Assembly: GCF_002304225.1 (NCBI RefSeq)
Contig: NZ_NSLB01000004.1
Coordinates: forward strand, 124,001 to 188,000
Direction: 5' to 3'
Length of the DNA stretch: 64,000 nt
DNA from: Pseudomonas sp. HAR-UPW-AIA-41
GTDB lineage: Bacteria; Pseudomonadota; Gammaproteobacteria; Pseudomonadales; Pseudomonadaceae
The notes beneath the pieces are model-generated. The model saw only the letters and a program-made list of their open reading frames with translations, did not search any database and was not told where the DNA came from. The first letter of the stretch is position 1; each line of letters begins with the position of its first letter. A program made the position numbers and the translations under genes. Of the stretch, positions 23,069-30,987 are shown one piece after another.

Positions 23069-24751
23069 ATGAGAGCCCTGTGCATTCTGATTATCGACGA
23101 CCAGCCGGCTATTGGCCGGTTGTTATCGTCCTACCTCAGCAAAGTCGGGCATCAATGCCAATATGCGCCATCTGGTGATGAGGCTCTGAAGTTGTACGCC
23201 CAGCAGCCCTTCGATTTAGTGCTGGTAGACCAGAGCATGCCAGGCCTAGATGGTCAGCAAACCACTCGCCTGCTACGAGAACTGCAGTTGAACATGGGGT
23301 GGCGACCGATCCTGATGCTTTCTGGCAACGCCGAAACCGAAGCGCAGATCGCTGCACTTGAGGCAGGCTGCGATGATTTCGTAGCAAAGCCGGTGAGCCT
23401 GGATATGCTGGCTGCCAAGATCAACTCATTCCAGCGTATTGCCGAGATGCAGGAGCAGATCACTCGGCAGAACCGCGAGCTAATCGAATATCGCGAACGT
23501 GATAAGGAAGAGCGCAATATCAGTGCCTACCTGATGAGCCGACTGGCTCGCACGGCAAAACTGGAAGGGCGCCAGCTGGACTATTTTCTAAAACCAGTCA
23601 GTGAGGTTTCTGGAGATCTGCTGCTGGCCTGGCGCGCCAGCAATGGCGATCGCTACGCTCTACTGGCCGATGCCACCGGCCATGACCTCCCCGCAGCATT
23701 GAGTCTGCTACCCGTAAGCGAAACCTTCTACAACATGGCAGCCAAGGGATTCTCACTTGAGGGGATTGCCCGGAAACTCAACCGCAAGAGTGCCGAGTAC
23801 CTGCCCGCCAACCGTTTTGTCGCTCTGCTGATGGCCTTGTATAGCCCGCTTGATGGCACCTTGCAGATCTGGAACGGGGGTATTCCGGGTGCACTCCTAA
23901 TGGCCGACGATGGTCGCGTACTGGAGCGGTTCGAGTCTTTGAATTTTCCGATTGGCATCTTGGATGAGGACGATCCGCTGTTCTGCTGCCAGGTCGAAAC
24001 CGTGCACATTACTGAGAGCTGCCAGTTCAGCATGTTTTCTGATGGACTGATTGAAGCCGAATCCATCAGTGGCATGCAATTTGGCTTGGACAGAGTCGAA
24101 GCAGTTTTACATGACGTGAAACCTGAGCAACGCGCGGCACGCCTACAGGAAGCACTGGCACTGCATACATCAGGAGCACAACCTCACGATGATGTTGCGT
24201 ATATGCACATCTACTGCGAACCAGCGAAACTGGATATGCAGCCGGCGCCCCCAGCCTTTCACGAGTGCAAACCCTGGAGCCTGCAGTTACAACTGAATGT
24301 CGAGCAGCTACGAAACCACGATTTGGAGCCGCTGATCAGCAGTTTCTGCCAAAGCCTTGGGCTTGAACCGGCACAGCACGGCATTTTCAGCCTGGTACTG
24401 CGAGAGTTGCTAGCCAATGCCATCGAGCATGGTCTTTTGCGACTTGATACCAGCATCAAACATCTATCTGACGGGTTCGAACGCTACCTACAATTACGTC
24501 AGAGCAGCCTGCAAGCACTGGAGCACGGAGAACTGCAGGTGGATATCCAACAAGCGAGCCTGGAGGGTATTAAGCGTTTATCAGTAACAGTTACCGACAG
24601 TGGTCCTGGTTTCGACTTCCAGAACTACAAAGCGACGGCGAGTGAAGAACAGTTTCACGGCCGTGGCTTATATCTGCTGCGCCAACTATGCGCAGACTTG
24701 CAATTCGGCGGCGTCGGCAATCAGGTTACCGCCACCCTGCAATGGCAATGA
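23069..24751 (+). CDS. Response regulator / PP2C phosphatase / serine-kinase fusion (HsbR-like)
   Basis: A 560-aa protein of three modules. The N-terminal receiver has acidic DD at 10-11, phospho-acceptor Asp54 (LVLVDQSMPGLDG) and Lys107. A coiled-coil linker leads to a SpoIIE/PP2C phosphatase (about 165-370, with VSGDLLLAW and LADATGHDLPAA). The C-terminal RsbW-type ATPase domain (about 430-560) shows LLANAIEHGLL, VTDSGPGFDF and GRGLYLLRQL. Such proteins can both phosphorylate and dephosphorylate a STAS partner, here the gene 2 bp upstream. The receiver implies control by an unlinked histidine kinase; the nearby hybrid kinase at 19050-21929 is one untested candidate. Confidence 0.9.
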   Translation: MRALCILIIDDQPAIGRLLSSYLSKVGHQCQYAPSGDEALKLYAQQPFDLVLVDQSMPGLDGQQTTRLLRELQLNMGWRPILMLSGNAETEAQIAALEAGCDDFVAKPVSLDMLAAKINSFQRIAEMQEQITRQNRELIEYRERDKEERNISAYLMSRLARTAKLEGRQLDYFLKPVSEVSGDLLLAWRASNGDRYALLADATGHDLPAALSLLPVSETFYNMAAKGFSLEGIARKLNRKSAEYLPANRFVALLMALYSPLDGTLQIWNGGIPGALLMADDGRVLERFESLNFPIGILDEDDPLFCCQVETVHITESCQFSMFSDGLIEAESISGMQFGLDRVEAVLHDVKPEQRAARLQEALALHTSGAQPHDDVAYMHIYCEPAKLDMQPAPPAFHECKPWSLQLQLNVEQLRNHDLEPLISSFCQSLGLEPAQHGIFSLVLRELLANAIEHGLLRLDTSIKHLSDGFERYLQLRQSSLQALEHGELQVDIQQASLEGIKRLSVTVTDSGPGFDFQNYKATASEEQFHGRGLYLLRQLCADLQFGGVGNQVTATLQWQ

Positions 24752-24760
24752 GGGTGGAAC

Positions 24761-25825
24761 TTAGCCTCCCCGCTGTTCCCGATACTGCGCAGGCGGCATG
24801 CCTTCCCAGCGTTTGAACGCCCGGCGGAAGTTGGCGATATCGGTGTAGCCGAGGGTGTAGGCGATCTCTTCGATGCTCAGGTGCCCGGCCTGAAGATGCG
24901 CTACCGCCAGGGTGTGGCGCACTTCTTCGAGAATCGTCTTGAACGAGGTGCCCTCCTCCAGCAGACGCCTGTGCAGGGTGCGCGGCGTCAGGTGGAACAG
25001 GCGCGCCGTCACGTTGAGACTGGGAAAGCCGTTCTGCTTCTCCAGCATCACCCGCCGCACCCGTGCACTCATCGACACGGCCTGCTGCAGCTTGTCCAGT
25101 TCACGCTGACAGATCAGCTCGGCCTCGCGGAACGAGGCCGGGTCGGCCATTTTCAGCGGCAGGTCGAGCAGCGCGAGCGGCAGGGTGAAGCCGGCCCACT
25201 GCGCGTCGTAGGCCACCTCGCAGCGGAACATTTCCTCGGCCAGCTCGGCATAGGCCGGGCGGGCAAACGGGAAGCTGACCCGGGTGAGCGCATAACTGCC
25301 CAGCGTGATGGCATCGAACACGTTCTTGATCGCCAGCACGATGGCTTCCAGCACCGGTCGCTGGATATCGCCCAGCGCATAGCTGGGGGTGAAAAGGATA
25401 TGCGCTGACGTTTCATCCTGACGCAGGCTGACGGACACCAGGCTGGTACGCAGCCCCAAGTAGCGCTCCACCAGTTGCAGGGCCTGGCGCACCGAGCCGC
25501 TCTGCATGGCGGCATAGCCGAGGATGCCGTGGGTATTGACCACCAGACGCTCGCCCACCAGCAGGCCGAAGGCGCCCTCGCCGGTGCTGTCCAGTGCATC
25601 CTGAATCAACTGACAGAAGCTGCCGAAGTCCGGCTGAAAAGCCGCGTCGTTGAGCTGCGCCTCGCTCAGCCGGCTACGCGCCAGCCAGGCCGGAACATCG
25701 GCGCCCATGGCGGTCAGTTGCTCGGCGACCTGCCGCAGGTATTGCACGGGAAGGGTGAAGTCCTGCACGACACGGGCCTCCGGAGGAAAAGTCAGCTCCG
25801 GGAAAATTGTCAATAAATGACCCAT
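24761..25825 (-). CDS. AraC-family transcriptional regulator
   Basis: A 354-aa regulator with an N-terminal arabinose-binding-GATase-like domain of the OruR/ArgR type (about residues 25-210) and a C-terminal AraC DNA-binding domain (SLNVTARLFHLTPRTLHRRL, then SIEEIAYTLGYTDIANFRRAFKRWEG). It is divergent from the ferredoxin reductase and monooxygenase genes across a 95-bp gap and is therefore the likely activator of that pair. The exact start is uncertain; a shorter protein is possible. The stop lies 10 bp from the stop of the HsbR-like gene. Confidence 0.88.
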   Translation of the reverse strand: MGHLLTIFPELTFPPEARVVQDFTLPVQYLRQVAEQLTAMGADVPAWLARSRLSEAQLNDAAFQPDFGSFCQLIQDALDSTGEGAFGLLVGERLVVNTHGILGYAAMQSGSVRQALQLVERYLGLRTSLVSVSLRQDETSAHILFTPSYALGDIQRPVLEAIVLAIKNVFDAITLGSYALTRVSFPFARPAYAELAEEMFRCEVAYDAQWAGFTLPLALLDLPLKMADPASFREAELICQRELDKLQQAVSMSARVRRVMLEKQNGFPSLNVTARLFHLTPRTLHRRLLEEGTSFKTILEEVRHTLAVAHLQAGHLSIEEIAYTLGYTDIANFRRAFKRWEGMPPAQYREQRGG

Positions 25826-25920
25826 AGAATGTCAATCGCGAACCTCCAGCGCCGGGCGCCAGGGACTTAGCCTGTCACCGTCCCAAGCCTCTCCCGCGAA
25901 CAAGTACAACCGGAGGACGC

Positions 25921-26955
25921 ATGTTTTCACTGTTTGCCAAGAAGGGTCCGACCACGGCCACCATCAATGGTCAGGCGATCCCCGTCGAACCCAAGGAAAC
26001 CCTGTTGCAGGCGGCCCTGCGCGCCGGCATCGACTTCCCTCACAGCTGCCGCGTGGGCGGTTGTGCCGCCTGCAAATGCCAGCTGGTCGCCGGCCAGGTC
26101 AGGGAACTGACCGAAACCGGCTACCTGCTCACGGATGAGGAGCTCGATCAGGGTTACATCCTCGCCTGCCAGAGCGTGCCGAAAAGCGATATCCGCGTCA
26201 GCGTCGACCTCAGCCAGCAGCAAGCACGCCGCATGGTGAAAGGGCGCATCGTCGACCAGGAAAAACTCACCCACGACATCACTCGTCTGGTCGTGCAGCT
26301 GGAACAGAGCCTGCCGTACAAGGCCGGGCAGTTCGCCGAGCTGTGCCTGGATGCGCTGCCCGATATCCAGCGCAGCTACTCCTTTGCCAGTGCCGTGCAG
26401 GCCGACGCCAAGGTCAGCTTCTTCATCCGCCACGTGCCCGGCGGCCTGTTCTCCTCGTTCGTGCAACAGCGCGATCTGCTCGGCCAGGGCATTCAGGTAC
26501 AGGGGCCGTTGGGCGATTTTTACCTGCGACAGGCTGATGCGCCACTGCTGCTGATTGCCGGTGGCAGTGGTCTGGCACCGATCATCGCCCTGCTTGAAGA
26601 CGCCCTCGCCCATGGCGTGCAGCGCCCGGTCAGCCTGTTGTTCGGCGCCCGTGAGGAGCGCGACCTGTATGCCCTGGACAGCATCAGTGCAATTGCCGCG
26701 CAGTGGCGCGCCCCGTTCCGCTTCCTGCCGGTGTTGTCCAACGCCAGCTCTGATGCCACCTGGAGCGGCGCGCGCGGCCTGGTCACCAGCCAGCTGCCCG
26801 CACTGGTGACTCCCGGCGCACACGCCTACCTGTGCGGCCCGCCCGCCATGATCGACAGCGCGGTAGCCCTTCTGCGCGACCACGGCGTGCCACGCGAACA
26901 CATCCACGCCGACCGATTCACCACCCGGCAGGACGCCCTCGCGGCGTCGGCCTGA
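25921..26955 (+). CDS. Ferredoxin-NAD(P)H reductase component of a membrane monooxygenase
   Basis: A 344-aa electron-transfer flavoprotein. The N-terminal plant-type [2Fe-2S] ferredoxin has cysteines 43, 48, 51 and 83 (C-x4-C-x2-C-x31-C). An FAD domain with RSYSFAS near residue 150 and an NAD(P)H domain with GGSGLAPIIALLE and YLCGPPAMID follow. The architecture is that of XylA/BenC-type reductases. AACCGGAGGACGC precedes the ATG. The diiron hydroxylase 46 bp downstream is the obvious electron acceptor, which makes a two-component monooxygenase independent of rubredoxin. Confidence 0.92.
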   Translation: MFSLFAKKGPTTATINGQAIPVEPKETLLQAALRAGIDFPHSCRVGGCAACKCQLVAGQVRELTETGYLLTDEELDQGYILACQSVPKSDIRVSVDLSQQQARRMVKGRIVDQEKLTHDITRLVVQLEQSLPYKAGQFAELCLDALPDIQRSYSFASAVQADAKVSFFIRHVPGGLFSSFVQQRDLLGQGIQVQGPLGDFYLRQADAPLLLIAGGSGLAPIIALLEDALAHGVQRPVSLLFGAREERDLYALDSISAIAAQWRAPFRFLPVLSNASSDATWSGARGLVTSQLPALVTPGAHAYLCGPPAMIDSAVALLRDHGVPREHIHADRFTTRQDALAASA

Positions 26956-27001
26956 GCCCTCATCAACGCGGTACCACCTGCCCATAACAAGAGAAACCAC
27001 C

Positions 27002-28204
27002 ATGAACCTTCTGCACTATTTGAAGTACTTCCTGTTCCACGGCGTCGGCCTGATGGCAGCGCTCGCCATTCTGGCCGGCGGCGCCTGGATCACCTTCGGC
27101 CTGATCGCGGTGCTGGTGATCTACATGGTCGGTGACGCCATCTGCGGCGACGACACCAGTACGCCGCAGTTCAAGCACCCCGGCATCCTCACCTTTCAGC
27201 TGTGGCTGGCCCTGCCGCTGCTGGCATTCATCGTCTTCTCCGCGCTGTGGAGTTTCAGCAGCGGCGACTTCCTCGGTTTCGGCGCGGCCCTGACCCAACT
27301 GACGGGCTATGACCTGATCGCCGCACGCGATGCCACCTTTGCCGGGCATTACGTGTCCACCGTACTGATCACCGGCCTGATGATCGGCATGGTCGGCACC
27401 ATCCCGGCCCACGAGCTGACCCACCGAACCTGGGACCCGATCTCCATGCTGGTCGGACGCTGGCTGCTGGCCTTCAGCTTCGACACCATCTTTTCCATCG
27501 AACACGTCTACGGCCACCACCGCTATGTGTCGACCACGGAAGATCCAGCCACCGCGCCGCGTGGCCGCAATGTGTACTTTCACATCCTGGCCTCGACCCT
27601 CAAGGGCAACGTCAGCGCCTGGAAAATCGAGCAGAAGCGCCTCAAGCGCAAAGGCCACAGCCTGTTCGGCTGGCATAACGCGGTGCTGCGCGGCCATCTG
27701 ATGAGCGTGCTGCTGGTGGTAGCCGCCTATGTCATCGGCGGCTGGCAGACCGCGCTGTTCTTCACCGCCTGCGCCCTGTGGGGCAAGGCCCTGCTGGAGA
27801 TCGTCAACTACATGGAGCACTACGGCATGGTGCGCAACCCGGCCACCCCGGTGCAGCCGCGCCACTCGTGGAATACCAACAAGCGCATCAGCTCCTGGGC
27901 CATGTTCAACCTGACCCGTCACTCGCACCACCACGCTCAGGGCGAAGTGCCCTACCAGGACCTCAAGCCCTTCCCGGATGCGCCGATGATGATCGGCGGC
28001 TACCTGACCACCATCATCGTCGCCATGATTCCGCCGCTGTGGCACAAGCTGATGACGCCCAAGGTACTGGACTGGGATCAACGCTACGCCACCGACGAAG
28101 AGCGCCTGCTGGCCATGCAGGCCAACGCCAGAAGCGGCATCAGCGCCCTGCAGCAAGCCAATGTACGTTACCAACCTGCTGCGGCGCAGGTGGCCCGCGC
28201 CTGA
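27002..28204 (+). CDS. AlkB/XylM-type diiron membrane monooxygenase
   Basis: A 400-aa integral membrane hydroxylase. It shows the histidine boxes of the alkane/xylene monooxygenase group: HELTH (137-141), EHVYGHHRY (167-175) and RHSHHHA (306-312), plus NYMEHYG (269-275), the extra signature of AlkB-type enzymes. Several hydrophobic segments cover residues 5-45, 62-88, 115-135 and 232-265. It follows a ferredoxin reductase and is probably co-transcribed with it. The substrate (alkane, alkyl side chain or another hydrocarbon) cannot be told. Neither alcohol nor aldehyde dehydrogenase genes are nearby. Confidence 0.9.
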   Translation: MNLLHYLKYFLFHGVGLMAALAILAGGAWITFGLIAVLVIYMVGDAICGDDTSTPQFKHPGILTFQLWLALPLLAFIVFSALWSFSSGDFLGFGAALTQLTGYDLIAARDATFAGHYVSTVLITGLMIGMVGTIPAHELTHRTWDPISMLVGRWLLAFSFDTIFSIEHVYGHHRYVSTTEDPATAPRGRNVYFHILASTLKGNVSAWKIEQKRLKRKGHSLFGWHNAVLRGHLMSVLLVVAAYVIGGWQTALFFTACALWGKALLEIVNYMEHYGMVRNPATPVQPRHSWNTNKRISSWAMFNLTRHSHHHAQGEVPYQDLKPFPDAPMMIGGYLTTIIVAMIPPLWHKLMTPKVLDWDQRYATDEERLLAMQANARSGISALQQANVRYQPAAAQVARA

Positions 28205-28217
28205 TTGTCGCAACCCG

Positions 28218-28246
28218 CCAGACGCGGCATTGAATGGCGCGTCTGG
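28218..28246. repeat. Inverted repeat after the monooxygenase gene
   Basis: The arms CCAGACGCG and CGCGTCTGG are separated by 11 bases. There is no T-run. It may stabilise the mRNA 3' end ahead of the true terminator. Confidence 0.5.
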
Positions 28247-28292
28247 CCGACTTCCCTGTGGGCGGCTATCCCCGGCCCACCTTGCGCAAGCC

Positions 28293-28318
28293 CCGGCCAG
28301 CAATGGCCGGTTTTTTTT
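28293..28318 (+). terminator. Terminator of the monooxygenase operon
   Basis: The stem CCGGCCA / TGGCCGG with a 4-base loop is followed by eight T residues. Confidence 0.92.
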
Positions 28319-28436
28319 ATGCCTGCTGCCTGTGACACGGCACGCTGGCAGTGCCTTTCAGGGTTGTATCACGCGCCGCATTCGGGTATCAGTGCACACG
28401 CATTCACGCTCCGCCCGTCACTCCGCGCCGAGGCCT

Positions 28437-29096
28437 ATGAAAAAACTCGCTCCCGCACCCGAACAATCCGCCAAGCCAGCAGGCCGTGTCCGTCAGAAGA
28501 ACGAAGCAGCGATTCTTGCCGCCGCCGAAGAAGAATTCGCCCTGCACGGGTTCAAAGGCACCAGCATGAATACCATCGCCCAGCGCGTGGGACTGCCCAA
28601 GGCCAACCTGCACTACTACTTCGGTAATAAGCAGGGCCTGTACGTCGCGGTGCTGGATAACATTCTTGATCTGTGGGAAGACACCTTCAATCACCTGAGC
28701 GTGGACGACGACCCGGCCACAGCCCTCGCCGCCTACATCCGCAGCAAGCTGGAGTTCTCGCGCAAGAACCCGCTGGCCTCACGCATCTTCGCCATGGAAG
28801 TGATCCGCGGTGGCGACTGTCTGACCAACCACTTCAACCAGGACTACCGCGACTGGTTCCGGGGCCGCGCCGCCGTGTTCCAGGCCTGGATGGATGCCGG
28901 CAAGATCGACCCGATCGACCCGGCGCATCTGATCTTTCTGCTCTGGGGCAGCACCCAGCATTACGCCGACTTTGCCTGGCAAGTGTGCAACCTGACCGAA
29001 CGCCCGCGCTTGCTAAAAACGGACTTCGAACAGGCCGGCGACGTGCTGGTGCACATCATCCTCAAGGGCCTTGGCCTCACCCCGCCGGCCGCATGA
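28437..29096 (+). CDS. TetR-family regulator (YcdC/RutR-type C-terminal domain)
   Basis: A 219-aa repressor. The N-terminal helix-turn-helix reads TSMNTIAQRVGLPKANLHYYF near residues 42-62; the C-terminal domain with VIRGGDCLTNHFNQDYRDW and FLLWGSTQHYADFAWQV belongs to the RutR/YcdC type. The ATG at 28437 (MKKLAPAPEQ) is chosen as the nearest start that keeps a natural basic N-terminus; the frame is open 92 codons upstream through the terminator. Its TGA overlaps the yigZ ATG. The ligand is unknown. Confidence 0.88.
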   Translation: MKKLAPAPEQSAKPAGRVRQKNEAAILAAAEEEFALHGFKGTSMNTIAQRVGLPKANLHYYFGNKQGLYVAVLDNILDLWEDTFNHLSVDDDPATALAAYIRSKLEFSRKNPLASRIFAMEVIRGGDCLTNHFNQDYRDWFRGRAAVFQAWMDAGKIDPIDPAHLIFLLWGSTQHYADFAWQVCNLTERPRLLKTDFEQAGDVLVHIILKGLGLTPPAA

Positions 29097-29698
29097 GCTT
29101 CCTGCTGGGCGGCCCTGCCCAGTTCAGCGAGGAAATACGCAAGAGCCGCTTCCTTGCTCAGGCCCACCCCCTGAACGACGCCAGTCAGGCCGGCCAGCTG
29201 CTGGCCGGCCTGCGTGATGCCGGTGCCTCGCACAACTGCTGGGCCTGGAAGTTCGGCACCCAGTACCGCTTCAGCGACGATGGCGAACCCGGCGGCACGG
29301 CTGGCAGGCCGATTCTCAGCGCTATTGAAGCGCAGGAGATGGACCAGCTGATTGTCGTGGTCACCCGCTGGTACGGCGGCATCCAGCTGGGCACCGGCGG
29401 CCTGGCGCGGGCTTACGGCGGCTGTGCCAACCAGTGCCTGCAACAGGCCGAGCGCATTGCCCATGTCCCGCGCCTGAACGTCAGTTGCCACCTCAACTTC
29501 AGCGAACTGGCGCTGTTCAAGGCACGCCTGGACAGTTGCGCCACCCTGCTTCTGAACGAAACCTACGATGCCCAGGGCGCGCGTCTGGAGCTGGCCGTCG
29601 CGCCCGCGCAGCTGGACGCCCTGCAGCGCCTGCTCAGCGATATCAGCCGAGGCCGCAGCCTGTTACAGCGTCGGGAGGAGTCTGAGCTCACTGGCTGA
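29093..29698 (+). CDS. YigZ/IMPACT-family protein
   Basis: A 201-aa protein with the UPF0029/IMPACT N-terminal domain: IRKSRFLAQAHPL, then HNCWAWKFG, FSDDGEPGGTAGRPIL and VVVTRWYGGIQLGTGGL, which are highly conserved in the family. A small C-terminal DUF1949-like domain follows. Family members are linked to translation control or RNA metabolism but no activity is established. It starts in an ATGA overlap with the TetR gene, so the two are translationally coupled. Confidence 0.92.
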   Translation: MSFLLGGPAQFSEEIRKSRFLAQAHPLNDASQAGQLLAGLRDAGASHNCWAWKFGTQYRFSDDGEPGGTAGRPILSAIEAQEMDQLIVVVTRWYGGIQLGTGGLARAYGGCANQCLQQAERIAHVPRLNVSCHLNFSELALFKARLDSCATLLLNETYDAQGARLELAVAPAQLDALQRLLSDISRGRSLLQRREESELTG

Positions 29699-29791
29699 AA
29701 GCGCGTACCAAAATCGTTTTCACATCGTTGGCCGACTAAGCTAGCCTGAGCCCCGAAGCGCGCTGGCCGCCATCATTCAAGGAGTGAACGA

Positions 29792-30985
29792 GTGACCCTA
29801 CAACCCGTAGAAACCCTCCTGGCAGCCCTGCTGGTTCTGCTGCTGGGGCGCGGCGTCAATCGTCTGGTACCACTGCTGGGCCGCTACAACATCCCCGAGC
29901 CGATTACCGGAGGCTTGCTGTTTGCGAGCATGATGGCCGTGCTGGGTGCCAGCCTGGGCTGGCAGATCAGCTTCGATGTGACCCTCAAGCCTATACTGCT
30001 ACTGACCTTCTTCGCCGCCGTCGGACTGTCAGCCAATCTTGGCCTGCTGCGCCAGGGCGGCAAGCGCCTGCTGCTGTTCGTGCTGGTGCTGATCCCTTTT
30101 CTCTTCCTGCAGAACACGCTCGGCCTGCTGCTGGCCTGGGGCCTGGACCTGCACCCGCTGATGGGGCTGGTCGGCGGCAGCATCACCCTGGTCGGCGGTC
30201 ACGGCACCGGCGCGGCTTATGCCGAACGCTTTGCCGAGGTGAACAACATCCAGTCGATCATGGAGCTGGCGATGACCGCCGCCACCCTCGGTCTGGTCCT
30301 CGGCGGCATTGCCGGCGGCCCGCTGGCGCAATGGCTGATCAAGCGCCACCAGCTCGCCGGTGCCGATGGCAAAGCCGCTGAAGTGGCGCACAGCAGTGAC
30401 GGCGATGCTGACTCGGTTCGTGCCGCCAACTTCGTCCCGGTACTGGCCGCCACCCTGCTGGCCGTGCTGGCCGGTCAGGCCACTGCCGAATGGATCGGCG
30501 AAGGCACCATCACCCTGCCCAGTTTCCTCTGGTGTCTGCTGTATGGGGTGCTGATCCGCAACCTCGGCCACTTCGTCGGCCTGCGCCTGAACGACGACGC
30601 CATCGAACTGGTGTCGTCGGTCAACCTGTCGCTGTTTCTCGCCATCACCATGATGGCCCTGAGCCTGGCCAGCGTGTTCAGCCTGGCCGGCCCGCTGATG
30701 CTGATTCTGCTTGGCCAGTTGCTGCTGGTGCTGATTTACGGCGCGCTGGTGACCTACCGCTGGACCGGCCGTGACTACGAGAGCGCGGTGATGTCCGCGG
30801 CTTTCTGCGGCTTCGCCATGGGCGCTACCGCCACGGCCATCGCCAACATGCAGGCCATCACCCAGCGTTACGGCCCCTCGCCCCAGGCCTTTGTGGTGGT
30901 GCCGCTGGTCGGTGCCTTCCTCATCGACCTGCTCAATGCTCTGGTGTTGACAGGATTTCTTTCGCTGCCAGGGATGGGGAGCTGA
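29792..30985 (+). CDS. gltS: Sodium/glutamate symporter GltS, GTG start
   Basis: Inner-membrane Na+/glutamate symporter, 397 aa, with about ten hydrophobic segments in two inverted halves. The conserved glycine-rich loops GGSITLVGGHGTGAAYAE (near 128-145) and CGFAMGATATAIANMQA (near 337-353) are visible. The GTG at 29792 follows AAGGAG. A TAXI-type lipoprotein begins 2 bp after the stop and is probably co-transcribed. Confidence 0.93.
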   Translation: MTLQPVETLLAALLVLLLGRGVNRLVPLLGRYNIPEPITGGLLFASMMAVLGASLGWQISFDVTLKPILLLTFFAAVGLSANLGLLRQGGKRLLLFVLVLIPFLFLQNTLGLLLAWGLDLHPLMGLVGGSITLVGGHGTGAAYAERFAEVNNIQSIMELAMTAATLGLVLGGIAGGPLAQWLIKRHQLAGADGKAAEVAHSSDGDADSVRAANFVPVLAATLLAVLAGQATAEWIGEGTITLPSFLWCLLYGVLIRNLGHFVGLRLNDDAIELVSSVNLSLFLAITMMALSLASVFSLAGPLMLILLGQLLLVLIYGALVTYRWTGRDYESAVMSAAFCGFAMGATATAIANMQAITQRYGPSPQAFVVVPLVGAFLIDLLNALVLTGFLSLPGMGS

Positions 30986-30987
30986 TC

